DNA of 64,000 nt from Rhodospirillales bacterium (GCA_018662225.1 JABJGO010000055.1:1-64000), one strand, 5' to 3'; counted from the stretch's first letter, positions 33,804 to 43,739 are shown. Notes: generated by a model from the sequence alone, not told the origin. Numbers and translations: made by a program.

Positions 33804-34796
33804 ATGAAATTTGGTAAAAAACTTCTGGGTCTCGGTGTTGCTGCTGCTGTTGGCATTGGCATGACCGTTTCCTCCGTCGCGATCAATTCAGCGGAAGCTG
33901 GTTGGGCGCCTAAAAAGCCTATTGAATTCGTCATTATGGCTGGTAAAGGTGGCGGTGCCGACAAGATGGCTCGCCTGCTTCAAACCGTTATTGAAAAGAA
34001 CGGTTGGTCCTCCAAGCCACTTACGCCAATCAACAAGCCTGGTGGTTCCGGCGCTGAAGCCCTTGTTCACCTGAACAATGCTTCTGATCCTGATCACACC
34101 ATCATGGTGACACTGAACAGCTTCTACACCACGCCAATGCGTCAGCCGAAGCTGGGTGTGAACATCGAAACATTCACGCCGATCGCACGTATGGCTGAAG
34201 ATACCTTCCTACTATGGGTCAACAAAGATTCTGGTATCACGAATGTTGAAGAATTTGTTTCTGCTGCCAAAGCCAAAGGTGGCGACTGGATTATGGCTGG
34301 TACAGGTAAACTGTCAGAAGATAACCTGCTGACCGACTTCCTGAACGCTGCTTACGGTCTGGACATGAAATATGTACCGTATAAAGGTGGCGGGAAAGTT
34401 GCCAAGCAGTTGGCCGGTAATCACGCTGACTCAACCGTGAACAATCCTTCTGAACAGGAAGGTTTTTATGCTGCTGGCACCACTGTGCCGTTGGCTGCCT
34501 TCACGGATAACCGCCTTGCCATGTTCCCCGACGCGCCGACTTTCGGTGAGCTGGGTAAAGACTTCGTCTACTACATGCAGCGTAGTGTTGTGGGCGCCCC
34601 CGGCATGAGTGCCGGTGCCGCTGAATACTATCAGAAGCTGTTTGCCCAGGTGTTCGCATCTGAAGAGTGGTCTGCCTATCGTACGAAGAAGAGCCTGCAA
34701 GGCGACCTTCTTCAGGGCGACGCTCTGATGAGCTATTGGATGAATGAGCGTGATGTTCATGAAGCCATGCTGCGGAAGATGGGAGCCCTCGACTAA
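33804..34796 (+). CDS. tctC: Tripartite tricarboxylate transporter substrate-binding protein (TctC family)
   Basis: The protein is 330 residues from ATG 33804 (GGGAG 8 bases upstream). A Sec signal peptide is visible (FGKKLLGLGVAAAVGIGMTV, cleavage likely after NSAEA). The mature protein shows the Bug/TctC pattern: KPIEFVIMAGKGGGADKMARL, INKPGGSGAEALVHL, then PYKGGGKVAKQLAGNHAD. TTT binding proteins capture carboxylates in the periplasm. It heads an operon with tctB, tctA, oxc and frc, so oxalate is the likely ligand, by context only. Three hairpins lie between this gene and tctB. Confidence 0.92.
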   Translation: MKFGKKLLGLGVAAAVGIGMTVSSVAINSAEAGWAPKKPIEFVIMAGKGGGADKMARLLQTVIEKNGWSSKPLTPINKPGGSGAEALVHLNNASDPDHTIMVTLNSFYTTPMRQPKLGVNIETFTPIARMAEDTFLLWVNKDSGITNVEEFVSAAKAKGGDWIMAGTGKLSEDNLLTDFLNAAYGLDMKYVPYKGGGKVAKQLAGNHADSTVNNPSEQEGFYAAGTTVPLAAFTDNRLAMFPDAPTFGELGKDFVYYMQRSVVGAPGMSAGAAEYYQKLFAQVFASEEWSAYRTKKSLQGDLLQGDALMSYWMNERDVHEAMLRKMGALD

Positions 34797-34807
34797 TCTA
34801 GTCGAGG
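34787..34807 (+). other. Hairpin spanning the tctC stop codon
   Basis: CCTCGACTA (34787-34795) and TAGTCGAGG (34799-34807) form a perfect 9-base stem with a 3-base loop, and the TAA stop lies at the top. No T-run follows, so it is not a standard terminator. A second small stem, AACAAC/GTTGTT, follows at 34815-34832. Such stems often protect upstream mRNA from 3' exonucleases. Confidence 0.72.
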
Positions 34808-34847
34808 CACTCAAAACAACTATTTGGTTGTTGTGGATATTACAGAG

Positions 34848-34901
34848 AGGCCGCCATCATGAAAAAAGCAGAAATAGTAATGACTCTCATGATGGCGGCC
34901 T
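34848..34901 (+). promoter_or_regulatory. Hairpin enclosing the tctB ribosome-binding site and start codon
   Basis: AGGCCGCCATCATGA (34848-34862) and TCATGATGGCGGCCT (34887-34901) are perfect 15-base complements with a 24-base loop, extendable by G-U pairs to about 18. The tctB ATG (34859-34861) and part of its GAGAGG ribosome-binding site are inside the left arm, and the right arm is within the tctB coding sequence. In RNA this would block translation initiation of tctB unless opened by ribosomes or another factor. Confidence 0.75.
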
Positions 34902-35356
34902 TTTCTGCATATCTTATGTGGAAAAGTGCTGAGCTCTCCGTTGGCTGGGTTGAAGACGAAGGCCCAGGAGGTGGCGCATGGCCTTTCTGGCTTTCCGCTA
35001 TCATGTTTGGGACTTCGGTCTGGTCCCTCATACGGTGCGTTCGCGGGGCGAGCCTGCCTAGTCAGTCCGACGAGCCGTTCATGGATGATTTTGCGCTCAG
35101 ATCCTTTCTACAGGTTGCTGTCCCGCTTGGTATAGCGCTGGCCCTGATCCACGTTGTGGGGATCTACTTCTCGATCCCGCTGTTTATGATTTATTACATG
35201 CGTTTCCTGGGGAAACATAAATGGCCGCTGACGCTGGCTGTGTCGATCAGCACACCCGTCGTTACGTTCTTCTTCTTTGATATAGCGCTGAGAATCGTGC
35301 TGCCCAAAGGATACACTGAACCCATGTTCTACCCCCTGTATGACATATTCTTGTAA
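34859..35356 (+). CDS. tctB: Tripartite tricarboxylate transporter small permease (TctB family)
   Basis: This 165-residue inner-membrane protein has four hydrophobic segments: MTLMMAAFSAYLMW, WPFWLSAIMFGTSVWSLI, LQVAVPLGIALALIHVVGIY and LTLAVSISTPVVTFFFFDIAL. These fit the TctB family in length and order. The GPGGGAWPFWL motif after helix 1 is typical. It partners with TctA in sodium- or proton-coupled carboxylate uptake. Its start is enclosed in a 15-base stem, unlike the other genes of the operon, so its expression is probably lower than that of tctC. Confidence 0.88.
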   Translation: MKKAEIVMTLMMAAFSAYLMWKSAELSVGWVEDEGPGGGAWPFWLSAIMFGTSVWSLIRCVRGASLPSQSDEPFMDDFALRSFLQVAVPLGIALALIHVVGIYFSIPLFMIYYMRFLGKHKWPLTLAVSISTPVVTFFFFDIALRIVLPKGYTEPMFYPLYDIFL

Positions 35357-35421
35357 GCGCTACTGACCTAAGCACTACTGACCTCGAAACTGGTACTTGA
35401 GCAACATAAGGCATCCTTAAT

Positions 35422-36939
35422 ATGGAACTCCTTGGAAATCTGGCGGATGGCTTCTTTATTGCGTTTGAGCCGCTAAACCTCGGTTTAATGATTGTTGGCG
35501 TCATCGTTGGCTTGTTCATCGGTGCAATGCCGGGACTTGGCTCCGTAAATGGTGTGGCAATCCTGCTGCCCATGACATTCCTGGTGCCGCCGACCTCGGC
35601 TATTATTTTTCTCGCTGCCATTTATTACGGCGCTATGTACGGGGGCGCCATCAGTTCGATTATGCTTGGCATACCGGGGGCGTCCACGGCGGTGGCGACC
35701 ACATTTGACGGTCGCCCGCTGGCCCTTAAAGGCGAAGCTGATAAAGCCCTGATCGGCGCGGCTATGGCGTCCTTCGTTGGTGGCACCATATCAATCATCC
35801 TGTTTACCTTGTTCGCACCGCCTTTGGCCAAGTGGGCTTTGGCATTCGGTGATCATGAACTGTTTGCGTTGATGATGATGGCGTTTGCTACGTTCGTCGG
35901 TCTGTCAGGTGATGATATTCCCAAGACTCTTTTTTCGATCTGCATCGGCCTTGTGCTGAGTTCCGTTGGTCTCGACATTATGAGTGGTGAGCCACGTTTG
36001 GTGTTCTTTGACATTATCGGCTTTATGCACGGCATTAACTTCCTTGTGCTGGCTATCGGTGTGTACGGTATTGGTGAAATGCTGTGGACTATCGAGACCA
36101 CACGCGGTGAGCCTGCGATGTCGAAAGCGAAGGTTTCCGTTGAGCGCGTGGTATCAAACCTGAAAGAAATTTCCAACACATGGGTTACGGCCCTGATGGC
36201 ATCTTTCGTTGGCTTTTTTGTGGGCATCCTGCCCGCGGCGGGTGCAACGCCGGGATCATTGATGTCCTACGGCTTTGCGAAGACCTATTCCAAAACTCCG
36301 GAAGAATTCGGCAAAGGCAAAATCGATGGTGTTGTGGCCCCTGAAGCGGCGAACAACGCGGCATCAACGGGTGCTATGCTGCCAATGCTGACACTGGGCA
36401 TTCCGGGTTCTCCAACCACGGCAATCCTGCTGGGTGGCATGGTGATTTGGGGTCTGGTTCCCGGACCGATGCTGTTCATTGAACAGGAAGAATTCGTGTG
36501 GGGGCTGATTGCCTCGCTGTATGCGGCCAATCTGTTTGCTGCTGTTATCAACATCGGTTTTATTCCCATGTTCCTGTGGATGTTGAAAATGCCATTTAGC
36601 ATTTTGGCACCGATCATTTTCGTGCTGTGCATCATTGGCGGCTTCGCACCAACGCAAAGCATGCATGACGTTTGGTTGATGTACGGCTTTGGTGTGGTTG
36701 CGTTTTTGATGCGGAAACTTGATTACCCCTTGGCACCGGCGGTGTTGGCGATCGTGCTTGGGCCTCTGGCTGAACCTTCATTAAGGCAATCACTGCTGAT
36801 CTCAAATGGTGATATTACCTCATTCTTCACTCGACCGATTTCCGGCACCTTTATGGCTTTCGCTATTTTCTTGCTGGCGTTGCCCATTATCAAAGCTGTA
36901 CGGGCGAGGTCGGCGAATAAAGGTTCTGCGTCGGCGTAA
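35422..36939 (+). CDS. tctA: Tripartite tricarboxylate transporter large permease (TctA family)
   Basis: This 505-residue membrane protein has about twelve helices. TctA hallmarks are visible: GLFIGAMPGLGSVNGVAILLP near the N-terminus, YYGAMYGGAISSIMLGIPGA, and, in the second half, GILPAAGATPGSLMSY and LGIPGSPTTAILLGGMVIWG. It forms the translocation pathway with TctB. It lies between tctB and oxc on the same strand, with gaps of 65 and 40 bases. Transport of oxalate is inferred from the neighbours; the family as a whole moves citrate, tartrate, aromatic acids and others. Confidence 0.94.
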   Translation: MELLGNLADGFFIAFEPLNLGLMIVGVIVGLFIGAMPGLGSVNGVAILLPMTFLVPPTSAIIFLAAIYYGAMYGGAISSIMLGIPGASTAVATTFDGRPLALKGEADKALIGAAMASFVGGTISIILFTLFAPPLAKWALAFGDHELFALMMMAFATFVGLSGDDIPKTLFSICIGLVLSSVGLDIMSGEPRLVFFDIIGFMHGINFLVLAIGVYGIGEMLWTIETTRGEPAMSKAKVSVERVVSNLKEISNTWVTALMASFVGFFVGILPAAGATPGSLMSYGFAKTYSKTPEEFGKGKIDGVVAPEAANNAASTGAMLPMLTLGIPGSPTTAILLGGMVIWGLVPGPMLFIEQEEFVWGLIASLYAANLFAAVINIGFIPMFLWMLKMPFSILAPIIFVLCIIGGFAPTQSMHDVWLMYGFGVVAFLMRKLDYPLAPAVLAIVLGPLAEPSLRQSLLISNGDITSFFTRPISGTFMAFAIFLLALPIIKAVRARSANKGSASA

Positions 36940-36979
36940 GCACGCCTGAATTCGCGGTACTACATTAAGGACGTTCAAA

Positions 36980-38698
36980 ATGACTGACAACGAAGGCACT
37001 CCCGACGCTTTAACGGACGGCTTTCACCTTCTGATCGACGCGTTGAAGCTTAATGATCTGAATACAATTTATGGCGTACCCGGTATCCCGGTGACCGATC
37101 TGGGGCGAATGGCCCAGGATGCGGGTATTCGGGTATTGTCATTTCGCCATGAGCAGAATGCCGGTAATGCGGCTGCCATCGCAGGCTTTCTCACAAAGAA
37201 ACCGGGGATTTGCCTGACGGTTTCAGCGCCGGGTTTTTTGAATGGTCTGACCGCATTGGCTCACGCCACAACGAACTGTTGGCCCATGATCCTGATTAGT
37301 GGTTCGTCCGAACGCGAAGTCGTCGATTTGTTACAAGGCGATTATGAAGAGATGGATCAACTGGCCATTGCCAAGCCTCTATGCAAAGCCGCCTATCGTA
37401 TTTTGCATGCCGAAGATATCGGAATTGGTGTGGCGCGCGCTATTCGTTCTGCTGTGTCTGGCCGTCCCGGCGGTGTTTATCTGGATATTCCGGGCGCCCT
37501 GCTTGGCCAAGTCATGGATGAAGCCGAAGGGGCCAAATCTCTGGTTAAAGTCATTGATCCCGCACCAGCCCAAATTCCGGCCCCAAGTGCTGTATCGCGC
37601 GCCATTGAAGTGATGAAAGGGGCCAAGAAGCCGCTGATCATCCTTGGCAAGGGGGCGGCGTATGCGCAGGCCGATGAAGTGGTTCGTGAATTCGTTGAAA
37701 CCAGTGGCATGCCGTTTCTTCCCATGAGTATGGCAAAAGGCCTGTTGCCTGATAATCATCAGCAATCAGCCGCTGCCGCCCGGTCCATGGCGCTTAAAGA
37801 ATCCGATGTGGTGATTATGGTTGGCGCGCGCCTCAACTGGCTGTTGTCGCATGGCAAGGGCAAGCAGTGGGGTGATGCCCATTCCACCAAGTTTGTCCAG
37901 ATCGATATTGAGCCCAGAGAAATGGATAGCAACGTGGAAATCGCTGCACCGTTGGTTGGCGATGTGGAATCGTGTCTCTCTGCATTGTTGACCGAAATGG
38001 GCAGCAGTTGGGAGAAACCATCTGAAGACTGGCTTGGACCGTTGAGCGTTAAGAAAGAATCGAATTTGGTCAAGATGGCGTCCAAACTGCTGAACAACAG
38101 CAATCCTATGGATTACCATGCGGCACTTGGCGTGCTGCGTGAAATTATCGCTGAACGTCCCGATGCCATGCTTGTCAATGAAGGCGCGAACACGCTTGAT
38201 CTGGCACGCTCGATCATCAACATGTCCAAACCGCGCAAGCGTCTCGACGTTGGCACCTGGGGTGTCATGGGCGTGGGGATGGGCTCGGCAATCGCGGCGG
38301 CCGTTGAAACCGGTAACCCTGTGTTAGCGATTGAAGGCGATAGCGCGTTTGGTTTTTCCGGCATGGAGGTTGAAACCATCTGCCGATATAACCTGCCGGT
38401 TTGTATCGTGATCTTTAACAACAACGGTATCTACCGGGGGACGGACGTGAATACGTCGGGCGGATCCGACGTTGCCACAACCGTGTTTGTGAAAGACGCG
38501 CGGTATGATCAGATGATGGAAGCGTTCGGTGGTGCGGGGGCCTATGTAACCAGCCCGGATGAGCTGCGCCGTGCTGTAAACGAAGCCATGGATTCTGGTA
38601 GGCCAACGCTTGTAAATGCGGTGATTGATGAGGCGGCTGGTTCCGAAAGTGGGAACATCGGCAGCTTAAATCCGCAAAGTGTCGTATCAAAAAAATAA
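36980..38698 (+). CDS. oxc: Oxalyl-CoA decarboxylase
   Basis: This 572-residue protein is close in sequence pattern to characterised Oxalobacter OXC (568). The ThDP glutamate is in [17 protein letters not shown], followed by [20 protein letters not shown] and [20 protein letters not shown]. The ThDP-Mg motif is [20 protein letters not shown] with NNNGIYRG, and the ADP/CoA-binding centre is [15 protein letters not shown]. It converts oxalyl-CoA to formyl-CoA and CO2. AAGGACG is the ribosome-binding site. It is followed by frc after 18 bases, the usual pairing for oxalate breakdown. Confidence 0.96.
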   Translation: MTDNEGTPDALTDGFHLLIDALKLNDLNTIYGVPGIPVTDLGRMAQDAGIRVLSFRHEQNAGNAAAIAGFLTKKPGICLTVSAPGFLNGLTALAHATTNCWPMILISGSSEREVVDLLQGDYEEMDQLAIAKPLCKAAYRILHAEDIGIGVARAIRSAVSGRPGGVYLDIPGALLGQVMDEAEGAKSLVKVIDPAPAQIPAPSAVSRAIEVMKGAKKPLIILGKGAAYAQADEVVREFVETSGMPFLPMSMAKGLLPDNHQQSAAAARSMALKESDVVIMVGARLNWLLSHGKGKQWGDAHSTKFVQIDIEPREMDSNVEIAAPLVGDVESCLSALLTEMGSSWEKPSEDWLGPLSVKKESNLVKMASKLLNNSNPMDYHAALGVLREIIAERPDAMLVNEGANTLDLARSIINMSKPRKRLDVGTWGVMGVGMGSAIAAAVETGNPVLAIEGDSAFGFSGMEVETICRYNLPVCIVIFNNNGIYRGTDVNTSGGSDVATTVFVKDARYDQMMEAFGGAGAYVTSPDELRRAVNEAMDSGRPTLVNAVIDEAAGSESGNIGSLNPQSVVSKK

Positions 38699-38716
38699 AC
38701 TAAGGAGATCAGGTAA

Positions 38717-39964
38717 ATGGAGAAGGCTCTTTCAGGCGTCAAAATTCTGGATATGACGCATGTACAATCGGGACCGACTTGTACGCAGCTGCTGGCATGG
38801 TTTGGCGCGGACGTGATTAAAGTCGAGCGACCCGGTGTAGGCGACGCTACGCGCAAGCAGCTTGTAGATGTACCTGGTGCCGATAGCCTTTATTTCACGA
38901 TGCTTAATCACAACAAACGCAGTGTGACACTTAACCCCAAGTCTGAGGAAGGTGCAAAAATATTCACCAAGCTCATCGAACATTGTGATGTGATGGTGGA
39001 AAACTTCGCGCCGGGGGCTCTGGACCGTATGGGCTTCACCTGGGAGCGTATTCAGGAGATTAATCCGCGTATGATCTACGCATCGGTTAAAGGCTTTGGC
39101 CCCGGCGCGTATGAAGACTGCAAAGTATACGAGAACGTGGCCCAGTGTGCTGGCGGGTCCGCATCTACCACCGGCGATCTGGATGGCTTGCCTTTGGTTA
39201 CAGGCGCGCAGATTGGCGATTCCGGCACAGGCCTTCATTTGGCCCTTGGTATCGTGACCGCATTGTACCAACGCACGCATTCAGGCCGCGGTCAGAAAGT
39301 TGATTGTGCCATGCAGGATGGCGTCCTGAATTTGTGCCGGGTTAAATTACGCGACCAGCAACGCCTTGCCGCAGGCCCGCTCAACGAATATTCGCAAGCA
39401 GGCAAAGGCATTCCCTTTGGTGATGCCACACCGCGCGCCGGTAACGATTCAGGCGGTGGCCAGCCGGGCCGCATTCTGAAATGCAAAGGTTGGGAGAACG
39501 ATCTCAACGCCTATACGTACTTCATCACGCAGGAAGCGGCCTGGCCGGCTGTGTGCGATGTTATCGGCAAGCCCGAGTGGAAAGAAGACCCTGACTATTC
39601 AACACCAAAAGCACGCCTGACACGCCTTGATGAAGTGTTCGCCGCTGTTGAAGCGTGGACAATGACCCAGACCAAGTTTGAGGTTATGGCCGCCTGTAAC
39701 CCGGTTAATATTCCGGTTGGCCCCATCCTCAGCATGAAGGAAATCGCCGAAGACGAAAGCCTGCGTAAATCAGGCACCATTGTGGAAGTGGACCACCCCG
39801 AACGCGGTAAGTACCTGAGCGTCGGCAATCCCATCAAATTGTCAGACTCGCCTAGCGACGTCGTCCGCTCTCCCTTATTAGGTGAGCACACGGATGAGAT
39901 TTTGACTGAGATCGGCCTGTCTCCTGAAGACATTGCCGCCGCGCGTGAAGGCAAGGCAATCTAG
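38717..39964 (+). CDS. frc: Formyl-CoA:oxalate CoA-transferase
   Basis: This 415-residue class III CoA-transferase has [20 protein letters not shown] at the N-terminus. The catalytic Asp is in [14 protein letters not shown] (equivalent to Asp169 of the Oxalobacter enzyme), and [10 protein letters not shown] is the mobile glycine loop. Length and pattern match Frc rather than generic CaiB-like enzymes. It transfers CoA from formyl-CoA to oxalate, releasing formate and recharging oxalyl-CoA for Oxc. AAGGAG lies 8 bases upstream. The next gene starts 11 bases after its stop. Confidence 0.95.
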   Translation: MEKALSGVKILDMTHVQSGPTCTQLLAWFGADVIKVERPGVGDATRKQLVDVPGADSLYFTMLNHNKRSVTLNPKSEEGAKIFTKLIEHCDVMVENFAPGALDRMGFTWERIQEINPRMIYASVKGFGPGAYEDCKVYENVAQCAGGSASTTGDLDGLPLVTGAQIGDSGTGLHLALGIVTALYQRTHSGRGQKVDCAMQDGVLNLCRVKLRDQQRLAAGPLNEYSQAGKGIPFGDATPRAGNDSGGGQPGRILKCKGWENDLNAYTYFITQEAAWPAVCDVIGKPEWKEDPDYSTPKARLTRLDEVFAAVEAWTMTQTKFEVMAACNPVNIPVGPILSMKEIAEDESLRKSGTIVEVDHPERGKYLSVGNPIKLSDSPSDVVRSPLLGEHTDEILTEIGLSPEDIAAAREGKAI

Positions 39965-39975
39965 GAGCTAAACAC

Positions 39976-40893
39976 ATGCGAATTATTCTTATGGGCCAAC
40001 AGGCTTTCGGCAAGGCAACGTTGGAATCATACCTTGATCGTGGTGAAGATGTGGTCGCTGTGTATTGTGCACCCGATAAAGAAGGCAAACCCATCGATCC
40101 CGTGAAAGAGTTCGCGTTGGAAAAAGGTTTGCCGGTGTATCAGCCAGCCAACTTCAAGGACGCCGACGTTCTGGACGAAATGCGGGGCCTGAATGCTGAT
40201 CTATGCGTGATGTCGTTTGTCATTATTTTCGTGCCAGAAGAAGCCCGTGATATTCCAACCCATGGCTCTATCTGTTTCCATCCATCCCTGTTGCCGCTCC
40301 ACCGTGGACCCAGCTCTATCAACTGGCCTATTATTGGGGGCTCAACCAAGTCAGGCCTTAGCATTTTTTGGCCAAATGACGGGCTGGACGAAGGCGAAAT
40401 CCTGCTTCAGAAAGAAGTGGATATCAGCCCGGATGACACCCTTGGGTCCGTTTATTTTGACAAAATATTCCCGCTCGGTATTGCGGCCATGGGCGAAGCT
40501 GTTGATATGATCCGTGACGGTAACCTGGTCAAAGAGGTGCAGGACGAAAGCAAGGCAACCTACGAGTCCTGGTGCAAGAAATCAGACGCCGAGATCGATT
40601 GGTCCAAGCCGGTTGATGAGGTCTATAACCTGATCCGGGGCACAAACCCGCAACCGGGTGCCTGGACCACTATCAATGGTGCCGAAGTAAAGATTTTTGA
40701 TTGTGAAAAGTCGTCGGAAACCGGTGGCGCGTCAGGTGAAGTTATGAGCGATAATGCCAATGGTTTTACGGTCGCGGCACCCGGTGGTCACATACTAGTC
40801 AAGCGGGTTAGACCCGATGGATCTGGCAAAATCCCCGCCAGTGAACTGGTCGCCAACGGCGGGGTTTCCAAAGGCGATGTTTTGGGGCAATAA
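39976..40893 (+). CDS. Stand-alone homologue of the ALDH1L1 N-terminal 10-formyl-THF hydrolase domain (Fmt-like)
   Basis: This 305-residue protein has a formyltransferase fold (about 1-200) plus Fmt C-terminal OB domain (about 205-305). It matches the N-terminal half of 10-formyltetrahydrofolate dehydrogenase better than methionyl-tRNA formyltransferase: MRIILMGQQAFGKATLE, YCAPDKEGKPIDPVKEFA, the catalytic His in HGSICFHPSLLPLHRGPSS, the Asp in FWPNDGLDEGEILLQKE and LIRGTNPQPGAWT. The acyl-carrier linker and aldehyde dehydrogenase domain are absent, and it lacks the ACT domain of PurU. Likely activity is hydrolysis or transfer of the formyl group of 10-formyl-THF. Its place between frc and fhs suggests balancing of C1 units. 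Confidence 0.85.
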   Translation: MRIILMGQQAFGKATLESYLDRGEDVVAVYCAPDKEGKPIDPVKEFALEKGLPVYQPANFKDADVLDEMRGLNADLCVMSFVIIFVPEEARDIPTHGSICFHPSLLPLHRGPSSINWPIIGGSTKSGLSIFWPNDGLDEGEILLQKEVDISPDDTLGSVYFDKIFPLGIAAMGEAVDMIRDGNLVKEVQDESKATYESWCKKSDAEIDWSKPVDEVYNLIRGTNPQPGAWTTINGAEVKIFDCEKSSETGGASGEVMSDNANGFTVAAPGGHILVKRVRPDGSGKIPASELVANGGVSKGDVLGQ

Positions 40894-41059
40894 TCCGTCC
40901 GCCAACCCAAAGCCACCAAGTGGGCGAGTTTGGAGAAATAATTGTCGTATACGAGCATGAACAAGCACCTTGAAAAAGGTGTTATGCCGTACTGAACATT
41001 TTCACGATCCGCGTTTGTCGAATTCGGATTTATCTGTTTACCCAGTAGGGGAGATTACT

Positions 41060-42733
41060 ATGCCTAAAAGCGATATCGAAATCGCGCGTCTCGCGACCAT
41101 GAAACCGATTGCCGAAATCGGCAAAAGACTTGGAATTCCAGAAGAATCCCTTCTTCAGTACGGCCCCACAAAGGCCAAAGTCTCATTTGATTTCATCGAA
41201 GGCTTGAAAAAGAAACGCGATGGCAAGTTGATCCTGGTGACGGCTGTAACGCCGACCCCGGCTGGTGAAGGTAAAACCACCACATCTGTTGGTCTGACCG
41301 ATGGCCTGAACAAAATTGGCAAGAACGCCATGGTTGCCTTGCGCGAACCATCACTGGGCCCATGCTTCGGCATGAAGGGCGGCGCTGCTGGTGGCGGTTA
41401 CGCTCAAGTGGTGCCAATGGAAGACATCAACCTGCACTTCACGGGTGATTTCCATGCTATTGGTGTTGCACACAACCTGCTGGCTGCACTGATCGATAAC
41501 CATATCTATTGGGGCAACAAGCTGGACATCGATACACGCCGGGTGAGCTATCGTCGCGTTGTTGACATGAATGATCGCTCCTTGCGTCAGATCACGTCAT
41601 CACTCGGTGGTGTTTCAAACGGCTTCTCCCGTGAAGACGGCTTCGACATCACGGTGGCGTCTGAAATTATGGCCATCTTCTGTCTCGCCACAGACCTGAA
41701 CGACCTAACCGACCGCCTCGGCAAAATCGTTGTCGCCCAGACCCGCGGTCGCAAGCCGGTTCTGGCCAAACAGCTTAAAGCAGCAGGCCCCATGGCCGTT
41801 CTGTTGAAAGACGCGTTGATGCCGAACCTGGTACAGACGCTGGAAAACAATCCTGCCTTTATCCATGGTGGCCCGTTCGCCAACATTGCGCATGGTTGTA
41901 ACTCTGTTATTGCCACCAAGACGGCGCTGAAACTGGCTGACTATGTGGTCACGGAAGCTGGCTTTGGTGCCGATCTGGGCGCCGAGAAGTTCTTCGATAT
42001 TAAATGTCGTAAGGCTGGTCTGAAACCTTCTGCGACGGTTGTTGTTGCAACGGTTCGCGCCCTGAAGATGCACGGTGGTGTTGCCAAGGGGGACCTGGGC
42101 AAAGAAAACGTGGCCGCTGTGAAAGCCGGTTGTTCCAACCTGGCCCGTCACATCAAGAATATGAAGTCATATGGTGTACCGGTGGTGGTTGCCATCAACC
42201 AGTTCGTCAACGACACCAACAAGGAACTGAATGCCGTTCGTGCCACGGCCAAGAAACTGGGCGCTAAAGCTATCGTTGCCAGCCACTGGGCAAACGGTGG
42301 TGAAGGTACGAAAGAACTGGCGACCGAAGTGGTCAAGCTGGTCGATAGCGGTAAAGCCAAGTTCAAGGTGTTGTACCCGGATTCCATGTCGCTTGAGAAT
42401 AAAATGCGTACAATCGCGCAGAAACTCTACGGCGCCAAAGATATCGCTTTCGATGGCACCATTGCCAAGCGGTTCGCTGAATTGGAAGCTGGCGGGTATG
42501 GCAAGTTCCCGATTTGTGTAGCCAAAACCCAGTACAGCTTCTCCACCAATCCAGATGCCAAGGGCGCGCCATCGGGACATATTGTTCCGGTTCGTGAACT
42601 GCGGTTGTCGGCCGGTGCTGAATTCATTGTGGCTGTCACAGGCGACATCATGACCATGCCTGGTCTGCCCAGCAAACCTGCGGCCAACAACATCTACCTG
42701 AACAAAAAAGGCCAGATCGAAGGCTTGTTCTAG
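41060..42733 (+). CDS. fhs: Formate-tetrahydrofolate ligase
   Basis: The protein is 557 residues from ATG 41060, with GGGGAG 7 bases upstream, giving the standard family length; a frame open 90 bases further upstream is not conserved. The P-loop is [16 protein letters not shown] near residue 65. FTHFS signatures [21 protein letters not shown] and [18 protein letters not shown] are intact, as is [21 protein letters not shown]. It makes 10-formyl-THF from formate, ATP and THF. It follows the formyl-THF hydrolase-like gene by 166 bases, so it may have its own promoter. It would feed oxalate-derived formate into folate-bound C1 metabolism. Confidence 0.97.
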   Translation: MPKSDIEIARLATMKPIAEIGKRLGIPEESLLQYGPTKAKVSFDFIEGLKKKRDGKLILVTAVTPTPAGEGKTTTSVGLTDGLNKIGKNAMVALREPSLGPCFGMKGGAAGGGYAQVVPMEDINLHFTGDFHAIGVAHNLLAALIDNHIYWGNKLDIDTRRVSYRRVVDMNDRSLRQITSSLGGVSNGFSREDGFDITVASEIMAIFCLATDLNDLTDRLGKIVVAQTRGRKPVLAKQLKAAGPMAVLLKDALMPNLVQTLENNPAFIHGGPFANIAHGCNSVIATKTALKLADYVVTEAGFGADLGAEKFFDIKCRKAGLKPSATVVVATVRALKMHGGVAKGDLGKENVAAVKAGCSNLARHIKNMKSYGVPVVVAINQFVNDTNKELNAVRATAKKLGAKAIVASHWANGGEGTKELATEVVKLVDSGKAKFKVLYPDSMSLENKMRTIAQKLYGAKDIAFDGTIAKRFAELEAGGYGKFPICVAKTQYSFSTNPDAKGAPSGHIVPVRELRLSAGAEFIVAVTGDIMTMPGLPSKPAANNIYLNKKGQIEGLF

Positions 42734-42753
42734 CCCAAGCAATGCAAGGTACG

Positions 42754-42791
42754 GGGTCATGGGCCTATCTCTTATGACGCGCTCATGACCC
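42754..42791 (+). other. Hairpin after fhs
   Basis: GGGTCATG (42754-42761) can pair with CATGACCC (42784-42791), an 8-base stem with a 22-base loop, 20 bases after the fhs stop. No T-run follows, so it is only a weak candidate terminator or mRNA-end stabiliser. Confidence 0.35.
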
Positions 42792-42881
42792 AGCCTTCAT
42801 TATCAACCTGATTGTCATCTGATTATTCTTGAGGGCCGAGGCAATCAGTTTCGTCGTGAGCCATATGAAAAGGATCAGATT

Positions 42882-43739
42882 ATGAGTATTCGCACGATTT
42901 TGGCCCCCGTCCGGGGCGACGGAAAAGGCGAGAGTGTGTTAGACCACGCCCGTGTTGTGGCAAACAGATTTGATGCCCATATTGATGTCATTCATGCTCG
43001 CGCCCGCGATCAGGATTTGATGCCCTACGGGGTTTTAATGACCGCTTCTATGAAGCAGGCCATTCTGGATGCCTCTAGTGCACAATCAGAAACGGAAGAG
43101 CAGCGTGTTCGTGACATGTTTAACGAATATTGCGAAAAGGCTGGTCTGACGATTGTTGATTCAGGCGCCCTTAATCAAACATCAAACACCATCTCGTGGC
43201 GGGAGATTACCGGAAAACAGGCCGGTATCATCGGTGTTCACGGTCGACTTGCCGACCTGATTATTGTGCCCAAGCCGGGTACGGAATTAGGCCACAATAC
43301 CCTTGAATCTGCGTTGATGAATACAGGCAGCCGCACCCTCATGTGCCCCGATGGCCCGGTTGGTAAAGTTGGCGACCGGATTGCGCTTGCCTGGAATGGC
43401 AGCATCGAGTCGGCCCGTGTGGCAAAAGCAACCCTGCCGTTCTTGAAGAAAGCATCCAACGTCACGATTGTTACCAATGACGCGGATGGCTCATCATCAG
43501 GTATTCCGGTAACGGACCTGCAACGTATGTTGGCACGTCAGGGCGTCGACACCGAGGTTCTGCCCTTCAATGCTGGCGATGATATCGGGGCTAGTATTCT
43601 GGGCGCGGCCAGCGCTGCGATTACTGATTTGTTGATTATGGGGGCGTATTCGCACAGCCGCCGCCGTGAGATGATCATGGGCGGCGCCACACATGAGATT
43701 ATCGAGCAGGCTGAGCTACCGGTTCTCATGCTGCATTAA
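42882..43739 (+). CDS. Universal stress protein, two Usp domains
   Basis: The protein is 285 residues. Two UspA folds are in tandem: residues 1-145 (IRTILAPVRGDGKGESVLDHA, then PGTELGHNTLESALMNTGSR) and 155-285 (DRIALAWNGSIESARVAKAT, ending GAYSHSRRREMIMGGATHEI). The last segment carries the G-2X-G-9X-G(S/T)-like ATP-binding pattern, with GGATHEI at its end. Tandem Usp proteins respond to stress and often bind ATP. It lies between fhs and a quinone oxidoreductase gene, on the same strand but 149 bases from fhs. Confidence 0.9.
   Translation: MSIRTILAPVRGDGKGESVLDHARVVANRFDAHIDVIHARARDQDLMPYGVLMTASMKQAILDASSAQSETEEQRVRDMFNEYCEKAGLTIVDSGALNQTSNTISWREITGKQAGIIGVHGRLADLIIVPKPGTELGHNTLESALMNTGSRTLMCPDGPVGKVGDRIALAWNGSIESARVAKATLPFLKKASNVTIVTNDADGSSSGIPVTDLQRMLARQGVDTEVLPFNAGDDIGASILGAASAAITDLLIMGAYSHSRRREMIMGGATHEIIEQAELPVLMLH

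Noticed and set aside
42754-42791. Firm terminator after fhs
   Set aside because: The stem is short, the loop is long and there is no T-run; kept only as a weak hairpin.
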